The notes beneath the pieces are model-generated. The model did no database searches. It was not told where the DNA came from and saw only the letters and a program-made list of their open reading frames with translations. The position numbers and the translations under genes were made by a program. Below are positions 1 through 7,755 of a stretch of 64,000 bases of DNA, one piece after another; the first letter of the stretch is position 1, and the number at the start of each line of letters is the position of its first letter. The DNA is taken from NCBI RefSeq assembly GCF_014235185.1, contig NZ_CP060131.1, positions 1,805,501 through 1,869,500 on the forward strand, in the 5' to 3' direction. The DNA is from Pseudonocardia petroleophila (GTDB lineage: Bacteria > Actinomycetota > Actinomycetes > Mycobacteriales > Pseudonocardiaceae).

Positions 1-266
1 TCGAGCATCATGGCGTGCAGGTCGCCGTCGGCGTCCTCGACGAGGCCGGGCTCGTTGGTGAGCGCCTGCAGGCCCAGCGCCTGGGCCAGCCGCTTGGCCG
101 GGTCGATGGTCAGCACGACCGTGCGGCGGCCGCGCTCGGCGGCGCGGATGGCCAGCGCCGCGGACGTGGTGGTCTTGCCGACCCCGCCCGAGCCGCAGCA
201 CACGATCACGCGGGTGGCCGGGTCGTCGATCAGGGCGTCGACGTCCAGGTCGGGTGCGGTCCTCAC
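1..266 (-). CDS. ArsA-like ATPase, second of pair (partial)
   Basis: The N-terminal 88 residues of an ArsA/GET3-type P-loop ATPase are present; the rest lies beyond the left edge. A deviant Walker A motif, [13 protein letters not shown], is followed by a [13 protein letters not shown] stretch typical of the family. The GTG start overlaps the stop of the upstream ATPase gene in a GTGA junction, so the two are translationally coupled. Mycobacteria carry the same pair (Rv3679-Rv3680, from memory), annotated as anion-transport ATPases. The cargo is unknown. Family assignment is firm; function is inferred. Confidence 0.85.
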   Translation of the reverse strand, partial: MRTAPDLDVDALIDDPATRVIVCCGSGGVGKTTTSAALAIRAAERGRRTVVLTIDPAKRLAQALGLQALTNEPGLVEDADGDLHAMML

Positions 267-1279
267 ACCGACACCCCCGTGCCCGCGCCCTGCGCCACCA
301 GTTCCTCCGTGAGTTCGTAGAGCGAGCCGAGGTCGACGCCGTCGAGCAGCGTCGGCAGCTCCAGCCTCGGCTGGTCGGTCCCGGCGTCGAGGCGGGCGAG
401 CGCCAGCCCCTCCGCGTGGATGCGGACGGCGTGGTCGACGGTCTCGGCCACCAGCCCGTCGATGACGTCCGGGGCCAGGTCGAGCCCGGCCGACGCCAGA
501 CCGGCGCGGATCCGCTCGGCGTCGACCCGGCCGTTCGCGGCGGCGGTGACCGAGCGGTCGGGCAGCCACTGCGGGCGCACCTGGTTGACGATCACCGCGC
601 CCGGCCGCAGCTCGGCGTCGCGCAGCTGCTCGATCGCCTCGAGCGTCTCGGTGACGGGCAGGTCCTCCAGCAGCGTCACCAGGTGCACCGCGGTGAGCGG
701 GGAGTGCAGCAGCTCCACGACGCCCGCGGCCTGGGTGTGGATCGGGCCGACCTTGGCGAGGTCGGCCATCGCCTTGGTGACGTCGAGGAAGCTGACGACC
801 CGGCCGGTGGGCGGGGCGTCGAGCACGACGGCGTCGTAGACGGGGGTGCCGTCCTTGTCCCTGCGGGTGACGCACTCCTTGACCTTGCCGGTCAGCAGCA
901 CGTCGCGCAGGCCCGGCGCGAGCGTGGTGGCGAACTCGATGGCGCCCATCCTGCGCAGCGTCCGCCCGGCCATCCCGAGCCGGTAGAACAGCTCGAAGTA
1001 CTCCAGGAGGGCGGCCTCCGGGTCGATCGCCAGCGCGCGGACCTCGCCGCCGCCGGGCGCGACCGCGATCCGGCGCTCCTCGTAGGGCAGCGGGGCGGTG
1101 TCGAACAGCTGCGCGATCCCCTGCCGGCCCTCCACCTCGACCAGCAGCGTCCGCTTGCCGCCCGCGGCGAGGGCGAGCGCGAGTGCGGCGGCCACCGTCG
1201 TCTTGCCGGTGCCGCCCTTGCCGGTGACCACGTGCAGCCGCGCCTGCGCGAGCTGATCGGGCCACCCCGGTGTCGTCAT
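263..1279 (-). CDS. ArsA-like ATPase, first of pair
   Basis: A 338-residue cytosolic ATPase of the ArsA/GET3 class. The deviant Walker [14 protein letters not shown] sits near residues 19-31 and a [10 protein letters not shown] switch region is visible in the middle of the protein. It is shorter than dual-domain arsenical pump ATPases and carries a single nucleotide site, so it may pair with the product of the downstream gene. It is divergent from the DUF4177-RidA genes, the arrangement also found around Rv3678-Rv3680 in mycobacteria. No arsenite permease or arsR is nearby, so an arsenic role is not supported. Start: the ATG that opens MTTPGW. Confidence 0.88.
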   Translation of the reverse strand: MTTPGWPDQLAQARLHVVTGKGGTGKTTVAAALALALAAGGKRTLLVEVEGRQGIAQLFDTAPLPYEERRIAVAPGGGEVRALAIDPEAALLEYFELFYRLGMAGRTLRRMGAIEFATTLAPGLRDVLLTGKVKECVTRRDKDGTPVYDAVVLDAPPTGRVVSFLDVTKAMADLAKVGPIHTQAAGVVELLHSPLTAVHLVTLLEDLPVTETLEAIEQLRDAELRPGAVIVNQVRPQWLPDRSVTAAANGRVDAERIRAGLASAGLDLAPDVIDGLVAETVDHAVRIHAEGLALARLDAGTDQPRLELPTLLDGVDLGSLYELTEELVAQGAGTGVSV

Positions 1280-1338
1280 GTCCGCCAGGCTACGAGCCGA
1301 CGACCTGCCCGGTCGCCCGATCGGGGTGAGGCGCTGGC

Positions 1339-1344
1339 TACAGT
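1339..1344 (+). promoter_or_regulatory. Leaderless -10 box before DUF4177 gene
   Basis: The hexamer TACAGT fits the actinobacterial TANNNT -10 consensus and is followed by 7 bases and then ATG. This places the likely transcription start at the initiation codon, giving a leaderless mRNA. Confidence 0.55.
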
Positions 1345-1351
1345 CCCCTCC

Positions 1352-1525
1352 ATGAGCTCCCCCTCAGCGACCAGGTGGGAATACCTCACCGCACCCGTCC
1401 TGATCCACAACACGCAGGCGATCCTCAACAACTTCGGCCGCGACGGCTGGGAGCTGGTGCAGGTCACCTCCGGCGCCAACGGCGAGCAGCTGGTGGCGTG
1501 GTTCAAGCGGCCGGCGCAGACGTGA
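1352..1525 (+). CDS. DUF4177 small protein
   Basis: A 57-residue protein with the WEYLTAPVL and GRDGWELVQV motifs typical of the DUF4177 family. Its role is unknown. The ATG is supported by a -10 box 7 bases upstream and no Shine-Dalgarno sequence, which is usual for leaderless genes here. It overlaps the next gene by GTGA, so it is co-translated with the RidA homologue. Mycobacterial genomes have the same small gene in the same position (Rv3678A region, from memory). Confidence 0.85.
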   Translation: MSSPSATRWEYLTAPVLIHNTQAILNNFGRDGWELVQVTSGANGEQLVAWFKRPAQT

Positions 1526-1980
1526 CGGCCTCGGCGAAGCTCCGCGAGCTCGGGATCGAGCTGCCGACCGTCGCCGCCCCCGCCGGGGCCTACATCCCGG
1601 CGCGGCGCACCGGGAACCTGGTGTTCACCGCCGGTCAGGTGCCCTTCGTCGACGGCGCGCTCCCGGCCACCGGCAAGGTCGGGGCCGATGTCGACGTCGA
1701 CACCGCCCGTGACCTGGCCCGCACCTGCGCCCTCAACGCGCTGGCCGCCGTCGACGCGCTGGTCGGGATCGACGCGGTCGTCGGCGTGGTGAAGGTCGTC
1801 GGGTTCGTCGCCTCCGCGCCCGACTTCACCGGCCAGCCGTCGGTGATCAACGGGGCGTCGGAGCTGCTCGGCGAGGTCTTCGGTGAGGCGGGTGCGCACG
1901 CCCGCTCGGCCGTCGGGGTCGCCGTGCTGCCCCTGGACGCGCCGGTCGAGGTGGAGATCGTCGTCGAGGTGGCGGGATGA
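1522..1980 (+). CDS. RidA/YjgF family deaminase-like protein
   Basis: A 152-residue RidA/YjgF/YER057c family protein. It carries the GNLVFTAGQVP segment near the N-terminus and a conserved core; canonical RidA hydrolyses reactive enamine/imine intermediates made by PLP enzymes to 2-ketoacids. It belongs to the longer subgroup and I do not see a clear catalytic Arg in the usual C-terminal position, so deaminase activity is uncertain. It starts at GTG overlapping the DUF4177 stop and ends in an ATGA overlap with the next gene, so the three form one operon. Confidence 0.85.
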   Translation: MTASAKLRELGIELPTVAAPAGAYIPARRTGNLVFTAGQVPFVDGALPATGKVGADVDVDTARDLARTCALNALAAVDALVGIDAVVGVVKVVGFVASAPDFTGQPSVINGASELLGEVFGEAGAHARSAVGVAVLPLDAPVEVEIVVEVAG

Positions 1981-2585
1981 CCTCCGCGGAGCGGTCGACG
2001 CACGACCTGCTGGTCGCGCTGGCCGGGCGGCTGCCCGACGAGGTGCTGTGGCGGCTGCGCGACTGGCTCGCCGCGGGCGCGCACGAGCCGCTCGCCGCGA
2101 TGCTCACCCGCGAGCTGCTGCGCCACCGCCTCGGCCTCACCGACGCCGAGCGCGTGCTGCTCGTCGCGGGTGCGGGCGAGTGGGGGGCGTCGCGGCGGCT
2201 GCTGGAGGCGGTCCTGCCGCTCGACGGGCCGCTGCACACCGACGTCGTGTTCCGCTCCGGCCCCGACGCCCTCGACGCGGCCGCGCTGAGCGTCCTGGGG
2301 GTCGTCCGCGGCCACCCGGGGTGCGTCGAGCTGCGGCAGGCGTGGCGGGTCGGGCCGCGCGGCGACCAGCGCGTGCTGGTCGTCCACGGCGGTGAGCGGC
2401 CGTGGCTGCTGGCCGGCACGCTGCAGCGCGTCCTGCGGGCCCACGGCGACCGCACACCGTGCGTCGAGGTGCTCCCGGCGCACGGGGAGCCCCCGGCCTA
2501 CCACCAGGCGGCCATCATCGGATCGGCGCCGCTGTGGCAGTCGACGGCGTCGTCGTCGTCGATGGAGCCCGTCGCAGCCGGCTGA
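1977..2585 (+). CDS. Uncharacterised protein, paralogue of next gene
   Basis: A 202-residue protein that I do not recognise. Its N-terminal region (HDLLVALAGRLPDEVLWRLR, residues 9-28) matches the start of the following gene (HEILLALAGRIDDDLLAWCR), and the similarity continues for about 170 residues, including a C-terminal PAYHQAAIIGSAPLW segment that corresponds to PGYQRAALASAVPVH in the neighbour. The two look like a tandem duplication. No signal peptide or membrane segment is visible. The ATG overlaps the RidA stop, so it is in the same operon. Cytosolic; function unknown. Confidence 0.75.
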   Translation: MTSAERSTHDLLVALAGRLPDEVLWRLRDWLAAGAHEPLAAMLTRELLRHRLGLTDAERVLLVAGAGEWGASRRLLEAVLPLDGPLHTDVVFRSGPDALDAAALSVLGVVRGHPGCVELRQAWRVGPRGDQRVLVVHGGERPWLLAGTLQRVLRAHGDRTPCVEVLPAHGEPPAYHQAAIIGSAPLWQSTASSSSMEPVAAG

Positions 2586-2613
2586 GACGCAGACGCACGG
2601 AACGGGAGGGCCG

Positions 2614-5145
2614 GTGGACGACCGGACCACGGGCGACTCGCCCCACGAGATCCTGCTGGCGCTGGCCGGCCGCATCGACGACGACCTGCTGGCCTGGTGC
2701 CGCGAGCTCGTCGCGGTCGGCGAGGACGGCCGCGCGCTGGAGCTGATCACCGGCACGCTGGTCGCCGACGGCACCGCACTCCCGCCGCGCGACCGGGCCG
2801 CCGTCGTCGCCGCGGCCCGGGCCGCCCGCACCGACCTCGACGTCGACGCGGCCCTCCCGCCTGCCGCCGCCGAGACCGACACCGCCCACCGCTTCGCCGC
2901 GGGTCCCGGCGTCGAGCACCTGGCCGCGGCCGTGGGGGCGCTGCCCGAGCGGCTGGTCGCCGGCTGCCGCACCTGGGTCACGTTCCGGACCACGCCCGCC
3001 GGGTCCGCGCCGGGCCCGCTGCCCCAGCCCGTCGTGGTCGTCGAGGTCGCGGCGGACGACCAGCGCCCCGTCGACGTACTGGGCTACCAGCTCGCCATCG
3101 CCTGCGCCCGCGTCGGGGCCCCGTCCGCGGTGGAGGTCGTGGTCGCGGGTTCCGCGCGGCCCGGCTACCAGCGGGCGGCGCTCGCGTCAGCCGTCCCGGT
3201 GCACGGCGCCGACGACGACACCGGGTCGGCGTCGGCGGACACCGACACCGACACCGACACCGACACCTTCGCGGCCCAGTCGCCCGCCCCGTCCCCGTCG
3301 CCGGGGTCCGAGTCGTCGGAGTCCGAGGCGGAGACGCCGGCGTCCGGGATCCCGGAGTCGTCGGGCGCGTCCGCGTGGCCGTCGCTCGGGAGCCTGGTGA
3401 TGCCGCCGCCGGTGCGGGCGTTCCGCTCCCCCGAGCCCGACCCCGCTCCGCTCGACCGCCGGTCGCGGCGCGAGGCGCGCGACTCCGGGGAGGCCCGTGC
3501 GGAGGGTTCGTGGGACTTCGGGGTCGACCGGGCCACCCCCGCCGGCGGTACGCCCGTGGTCCGGCCGTTCGCCTCCGACGCCGACGGGTCCGCCCTGTTC
3601 GGCGGGTCCGGTGCCGAGCCGGACACCGCCGACCGCGCCTCCGCCCACGACACCGGTGCCGGCCGCGGCGATGCCGACCGTCCGGGCATCGACCGTTCCG
3701 ACACCGGCGGTCCGGGCGCAGCCCGTCCGGACACGGACCGTCTCGACGCGGACGGTCTCGACACGGACCGGCCTGACGCGGATCGGCCCGACGCGGACCG
3801 TCTCGACGCGGACCGTCTCGACGCGGACCGTCTCGACGCGGACCGTCTCGACGCGGACCGTCTCGACGCGGACCGTCTCGACATGGACCGGCCTGACGCG
3901 GACCGTCTCGACACGGACCGGCCTGACGCGGATCGGCCCGACGCGGACCGGCCCGACACGGGCCGGGCGGACGCTGACCCGGCCGCAGGCATCACGGCCG
4001 CTGCGGACCGGCCCCTCGACGGGCCGGACACCGACCGGCCCGCCCCCGAGCCCTCCCCCACCGACCGGGCCGCCACGGAGCAGGACGCCACCGAGCGGGA
4101 CGCGGCCGAGCGGGACGGCGTCGACCGGCCCGCCACCGGGCCGGGTCGGGCCGAGCCGGCCCCCGCCGATCCGGACCGGGGGGACGCGGCCGAGCAGCCG
4201 CTGTCCGGCTGGCCCGCCCTCGCGCGGTCCCGGTCCGCGGCGCTCGCCGCCGCGTCGTCGTTCGACCCGACCGAGGACGCGGCCGACGCTGCCGACCGCG
4301 ACGGGGACCTCGACACCGACCTCGACACCGACCACGCCGCGGACACCGAGCCGGCCGTGCCCGCTCCGGTCACCCCGCTGCGCTCCCGCACCGACCTGCC
4401 GCGCCCGCGGCCCACCGCGGTGTCCCCGCTTCCGCGCCCGACCGACCAGGAGCCGCCCGGCCCCACCCCGTTCGGCAGGCGCCGCCCGCTGGCCCCCGTC
4501 GCCGACTTCCCGCGCCACCCGGGCCCGCCCGCCGGGTCGGACTCCCCCGCGCTGGCCTCCATCGGCGACCCGTTCGGCGGTCCGATCGACGACCGCGAGG
4601 CGTCCCGGACGCTGCCCCCCATCGACGAGGCCGATCCGCTCGGCATCGGCCGGCTCCCGGTCGAGCACGACGCTGCCCACCGCGCGGGCGGGGAGGACGC
4701 GGGGGAGCCCGCTCCCCCCGTCTCCGACGACTGGCTGGCCGACTGGATCTCCGGCGACTGGGCGATCTCCCGCTCGACGTCCTCCCCGGACCCCCTCGAC
4801 CCGGACCAGCCGCTCCCGGGGCTGTCGGGCCCGGTCGAGGACGCCCCGGCGTCGCCGGAGCCGCCGCGGCCCGTTCCCCGGCCCGCCCCGCAGCCGTCGG
4901 CCCGGCCGGTCCCGCGCCCGTCCCCGGTCCGCCCGCCGGCTCCCGCCGCGCCGGCGCCGTCGGAGACGGCCGCCCGGCTCTCCGACGCCGACCGCGACCT
5001 GCTGGCCCGCCTGCAGTCCGAGCTGGGCGGCGGCGACGCCCCCCGCCCGCGCGTCTCGCGCCGGGCCGGCATCGCGGGCGAGAACGGCAACGGGGCCCCG
5101 AACGGCCGCGGACCGCACCCGCCGCCGCCGGACATCGCGGGCTGA
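2614..5145 (+). CDS. Large disordered protein with pentapeptide repeat
   Basis: An 843-residue protein. Residues 1 to about 195 form a folded domain paralogous to the preceding gene product. The remainder is low-complexity: a Thr-Asp run, then 17 degenerate copies of R-x-D-x-D encoded by a 15-bp tandem repeat, then long Pro/Ser/Asp/Arg-rich sequence. A short conserved-looking helix (SDADRDLLARLQSELG) lies near the C-terminus. There is no membrane segment. The GTG start is chosen because it follows a GGGAGG element and matches the start of the paralogue; upstream in-frame starts lie inside the previous gene. The acidic-basic alternating repeat suggests an extended linker or scaffold, but that is inference. 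Function unknown. Confidence 0.72.
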   Translation: MDDRTTGDSPHEILLALAGRIDDDLLAWCRELVAVGEDGRALELITGTLVADGTALPPRDRAAVVAAARAARTDLDVDAALPPAAAETDTAHRFAAGPGVEHLAAAVGALPERLVAGCRTWVTFRTTPAGSAPGPLPQPVVVVEVAADDQRPVDVLGYQLAIACARVGAPSAVEVVVAGSARPGYQRAALASAVPVHGADDDTGSASADTDTDTDTDTFAAQSPAPSPSPGSESSESEAETPASGIPESSGASAWPSLGSLVMPPPVRAFRSPEPDPAPLDRRSRREARDSGEARAEGSWDFGVDRATPAGGTPVVRPFASDADGSALFGGSGAEPDTADRASAHDTGAGRGDADRPGIDRSDTGGPGAARPDTDRLDADGLDTDRPDADRPDADRLDADRLDADRLDADRLDADRLDADRLDMDRPDADRLDTDRPDADRPDADRPDTGRADADPAAGITAAADRPLDGPDTDRPAPEPSPTDRAATEQDATERDAAERDGVDRPATGPGRAEPAPADPDRGDAAEQPLSGWPALARSRSAALAAASSFDPTEDAADAADRDGDLDTDLDTDHAADTEPAVPAPVTPLRSRTDLPRPRPTAVSPLPRPTDQEPPGPTPFGRRRPLAPVADFPRHPGPPAGSDSPALASIGDPFGGPIDDREASRTLPPIDEADPLGIGRLPVEHDAAHRAGGEDAGEPAPPVSDDWLADWISGDWAISRSTSSPDPLDPDQPLPGLSGPVEDAPASPEPPRPVPRPAPQPSARPVPRPSPVRPPAPAAPAPSETAARLSDADRDLLARLQSELGGGDAPRPRVSRRAGIAGENGNGAPNGRGPHPPPPDIAG
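3238..3267 (+). repeat. 6-bp tandem repeat (GACACC)5
   Basis: Five perfect GACACC units encode alternating Asp-Thr inside the disordered part of the large protein. Such in-frame hexamers expand and contract without frameshift. Confidence 0.9.
3724..3978 (+). repeat. 15-bp coding tandem repeat, 17 units
   Basis: Seventeen consecutive 15-bp units, most close to CGTCTCGACGCGGAC, encode the pentapeptide R-[LP]-D-[ATM]-D. The central five units (RLDAD) are nearly identical at the DNA level, a sign of recent slippage or unequal exchange; outer units are more diverged. Confidence 0.92.
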
Positions 5146-5148
5146 CGC

Positions 5149-6039
5149 TCAGCCGGCGGCCCGGGCCACCTCGTCGACGACCTCCTGCAGGCGCAGCCCG
5201 CGGGCGGCGTCGAGGACGACCGGCGGGCCGCCGTGCACGGCGTCGACGAACCCGTCGAGGAGCCGCCCGTAGCAGGTGCGGGCGTCGGCGGCGCCTCCGG
5301 AGAAGCGGTGCCGCCCGACGCCGCCGAAGACCGTCAGCTCGATCTCCGACGGGTCGACGGGCAGCCGCAGGGAGACCGTGACGGTGCTGTGCGCGCCGCC
5401 ATCGTGGCGCAGGGCGAAGCGCCAGAGGTCGGGCTCGACGAGGTGCGCCCAGTCGACGCCGGTGACGGGGCCGAGCGCCGCGTCGAGCAGGTCGACGACG
5501 TGCGGACCGAGGTCGAGCAGCGCGCCGTGCGCCGCCCGCCACGGCGAGGTCGCGTACGGCCCGCCGAGCAGGGAGCCGGACAGCCAGCGGATCGCGCCGA
5601 GGGTGTCGGGCCCCGCCCCGGCCGGGACGCCCGCGAGCCACCCGGCGATCCCGGTGTCGTAGCGCAGCGTCAGCACGACCGCCGAGACGACCCCGGCCGC
5701 GGCCTGGGCGACCGCACGGGCCCCGTCGAGGTCGGCGGCCAGCGGCTTCTCGCAGATCAGGTGCTTGCCGGCCGCGGCGGCGCGGACGGCCAGCTCGCCC
5801 TGCACCTGCGGCGGCACCGCGAACGCCACCGCGTCGACGTCGGCGAGCAGCTCCTCGAACGATCCGACGGCCCGCCCGCCCAGCTCGCCGACCAGGTCGG
5901 CGGCCACCTCGGGTCGCCGGGTCCACACCGACGCCAGCTCCGTGCCGGGATGGGCGACCAGCGCCGGCCCGTGCACCCGCCGCGCCCACGGCCCGCCCCC
6001 GACCAGTCCCACCCGCAGAGCACTCACGTCCGTCATCAT
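5149..6039 (-). CDS. Gfo/Idh/MocA family NAD(P) oxidoreductase
   Basis: About 296 residues. The N-terminal Rossmann fold opens with RVGLVGGGPWARR, and the family motif EKPLA appears about 100 residues in, where the lysine contacts nicotinamide. LDLGPHVVDLLDAALG in the C-terminal domain matches the substrate-binding half of glucose-fructose oxidoreductase relatives. The substrate, probably a sugar, inositol or cyclitol derivative, cannot be told. The gene converges on the large disordered-protein gene with a 3-bp gap. Two adjacent ATG codons and a GTG 12 bases further on are all plausible starts. It is divergent from the nudix gene, with promoters in the 28-bp gap. Confidence 0.85.
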   Translation of the reverse strand: MMTDVSALRVGLVGGGPWARRVHGPALVAHPGTELASVWTRRPEVAADLVGELGGRAVGSFEELLADVDAVAFAVPPQVQGELAVRAAAAGKHLICEKPLAADLDGARAVAQAAAGVVSAVVLTLRYDTGIAGWLAGVPAGAGPDTLGAIRWLSGSLLGGPYATSPWRAAHGALLDLGPHVVDLLDAALGPVTGVDWAHLVEPDLWRFALRHDGGAHSTVTVSLRLPVDPSEIELTVFGGVGRHRFSGGAADARTCYGRLLDGFVDAVHGGPPVVLDAARGLRLQEVVDEVARAAG

Positions 6040-6053
6040 GCCGTCCCTCGATC

Positions 6054-6059
6054 TAGGGT
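6054..6059 (+). promoter_or_regulatory. Leaderless -10 box before nudix gene
   Basis: TAGGGT followed by 8 bases and then the GTG start of the nudix hydrolase gene. It lies in the very short divergent gap with the oxidoreductase gene. Confidence 0.5.
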
Positions 6060-6067
6060 GACCTCTC

Positions 6068-6880
6068 GTGACCCCCGAACCGGTCGTACCCCGACCCGCC
6101 GCGACCGTGCTGCTCTTCCGGGACGTCCCCGGTGACCGGCCGTTGCAGGTGTTCCTGCAGCGCCGGGTGGCCGGGATGGCGTTCGCGGGCGGGATGACGG
6201 TGTTCCCGGGCGGCGGCGTCGACGCGGACGACACCCCCGACCCCGCGCTGTGGGACGGCCCGGACCCGGCGTGGTGGGGCGAGCGGTTCGAGGCCGACGC
6301 CGAGTCCGCCGGACGGCTCGTGCACGCGGCCGTCCGCGAGGTGTTCGAGGAGTGCGGGGTGCTGCTCGCCGCGCGCCCCGACGGCTCGGTCCCCGACCCG
6401 ATGGTCCTGGCGGAGGCCCGTGCCGACCTCGTCGCGCACCGCCGGACCCTGCGCGAGGTCCTCGCCGGGACCGGGCTCGTGCTGCGCGCCGACCTGCTCG
6501 ACGCGTGGTCCCGCTGGATCACCCCGGAGGAGTCGCCGCGACGCTACGACACCGCGTTCTTCGTCGCCGCGGTGCCGCACGGCCAGCAGGCCGACGCGCA
6601 CACCACCGAGGCCGTCGAGGCGGCGTGGTGGCATCCCGAGGAGGCGCTGGAGCGCTGGCGGGCGGGCGAGATGGAGCTGATGGCGCCGACGTTCCGGACG
6701 CTGCAGGAGATCGCCGAGTACCCCGACACCGCGTCGGTGCTCGCCGCGGCCGCCGCGCGGACCGTCCGCCCGATGGTCCCGCGCGTCAAGCGCGAGGGGG
6801 ACGAGGTGGTGGTCGTGCTGCCCGGCGACGAGGGGTTCGAGGTCGCAGCGGGACACCTGACGCCGGGGGAGCTCCGGTGA
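6068..6880 (+). CDS. Nudix hydrolase with split nudix box (NUDT19-like)
   Basis: A 270-residue nudix hydrolase. The two halves of the nudix box are separated: FPGGGVD at residues 46-52 and REVFEECGVLL at 90-100, with about 35 residues between them, as in the NUDT19/RP2p group, whose mammalian member cleaves CoA and acyl-CoA. The PLQVFLQRR segment before the box is also typical of that group. The metal-binding REVFEE glutamates are intact. It overlaps the downstream MBL gene by GTGA, so the two are coupled. The substrate is inferred only from family resemblance. Confidence 0.85.
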   Translation: MTPEPVVPRPAATVLLFRDVPGDRPLQVFLQRRVAGMAFAGGMTVFPGGGVDADDTPDPALWDGPDPAWWGERFEADAESAGRLVHAAVREVFEECGVLLAARPDGSVPDPMVLAEARADLVAHRRTLREVLAGTGLVLRADLLDAWSRWITPEESPRRYDTAFFVAAVPHGQQADAHTTEAVEAAWWHPEEALERWRAGEMELMAPTFRTLQEIAEYPDTASVLAAAAARTVRPMVPRVKREGDEVVVVLPGDEGFEVAAGHLTPGELR

Positions 6881-7662
6881 CGCACCCCGCCTACCGGACG
6901 CTGCGCCCGGTCACGCCGCTCGCGTCGGTGCTGCTCGCCGACAACCCCTCGCCGATGACGCTGGAGGGCACCAACACCTGGGTGCTGCGCGCGCCCGGCG
7001 TCGAGGGGTGCGTCGTCGTCGATCCCGGTGACGACGAGATTGGGCACCTCGAGCGCGTGGCCGCGCAGGGTCCGGTCGCGCTCGTGCTGCTGACCCACCG
7101 CCACCACGACCACGCCGGCGGGGCGGCCCGCTTCGCCGAGCTGACCGGGGCACCCGTCCGGGCGCTCGACCCGTCGCTGGTGCTGGGGTCCGAGGCGCTC
7201 GGCGTCGGCGAGGTGGTGGCCGCGGCGGGCGTCGAGCTGCGGGTCGTCGCGACGCCGGGGCACACGTCGGACTCGGTGTCGTTCCTGCTCGACGGACCCG
7301 GCGCCGCGCAGGCCGTGCTCACCGGCGACACGGTCCTGGGCCGCGGCACCACCGTCATCGACCACCCCGACGGGAAGCTGGGCCCCTACCTCGACTCGCT
7401 GCGCCGCCTCGCCGACCTCGCCCCCGGCACGGCCGTGCTGCCCGGGCACGGCCCGGAGCTGCCGGACGCGCCCGCGGTGGCCGCCGCCTACCTGGCGCAC
7501 CGCGAGCAGCGCCTGGACCAGGTCCGCGACGCGCTGACGACGCTGGGCAGCGGCGCGACCGCCCGCCAGGTGGTGGAGCTGGTCTACGCCGACGTCGACG
7601 AGTCGCTGTGGCCCGCCGCGGAGTGGTCGGTGCAGGCGCAGCTGGCCTACCTGCGCGGCTGA
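6877..7662 (+). CDS. Metallo-beta-lactamase fold hydrolase (LACTB2-like)
   Basis: A 261-residue MBL-fold enzyme. Zinc ligands are visible: THRHHDHAGG at residues 73-82, TPGHTSD at 126-132, TGDTVLG at 149-155 and a late PGHGPE. A C-terminal helical and winged-helix-like region (ATARQVVELVYADV) follows, which is characteristic of LACTB2/glyoxalase II-like proteins. LACTB2 is an endoribonuclease, so RNA or thioester hydrolysis are both possible. The position between the RidA region and crp matches the mycobacterial gene Rv3677c (from memory). The GTG start overlaps the nudix stop. Confidence 0.87.
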   Translation: MTHPAYRTLRPVTPLASVLLADNPSPMTLEGTNTWVLRAPGVEGCVVVDPGDDEIGHLERVAAQGPVALVLLTHRHHDHAGGAARFAELTGAPVRALDPSLVLGSEALGVGEVVAAAGVELRVVATPGHTSDSVSFLLDGPGAAQAVLTGDTVLGRGTTVIDHPDGKLGPYLDSLRRLADLAPGTAVLPGHGPELPDAPAVAAAYLAHREQRLDQVRDALTTLGSGATARQVVELVYADVDESLWPAAEWSVQAQLAYLRG

Positions 7663-7688
7663 CGCGCCGGCGCGCACCCCGCCGGATC

Positions 7689-7739
7689 GCAGTGGGGTGG
7701 CTTCACTCCAACCCCGTTGGAGCAGAGCCACCCCACTGC
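7689..7739. repeat. 51-bp hairpin element, copy 1 (probable bidirectional terminator)
   Basis: A perfect 14-bp stem (GCAGTGGGGTGGCT and its complement) encloses a 3-by-3 internal loop, a further 7-bp stem (CTCCAAC/GTTGGAG) and a 3-base CCC loop. It lies between two convergent stop codons, so it may terminate both genes. The same 51-bp element, nearly base for base, recurs at 44303-44353, which makes it a dispersed repeat rather than a private terminator. Confidence 0.85.
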
Positions 7740-7755
7740 AACCCGGGCGCGGCCG

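Noticed and set aside
263..1279. Arsenite efflux ATPase arsA
   Set aside because: Neither an arsB/acr3 permease nor arsR or the metalloid-binding cysteines are present; family name kept without arsenic function.
3165..5135. Open frames of about 650 codons on the minus strand opposite the disordered protein
   Set aside because: Ser/Arg- or Val/Gly-rich translation of the complementary repeat; no start signal. The plus frame is joined to a conserved N-terminal domain, so it is preferred.
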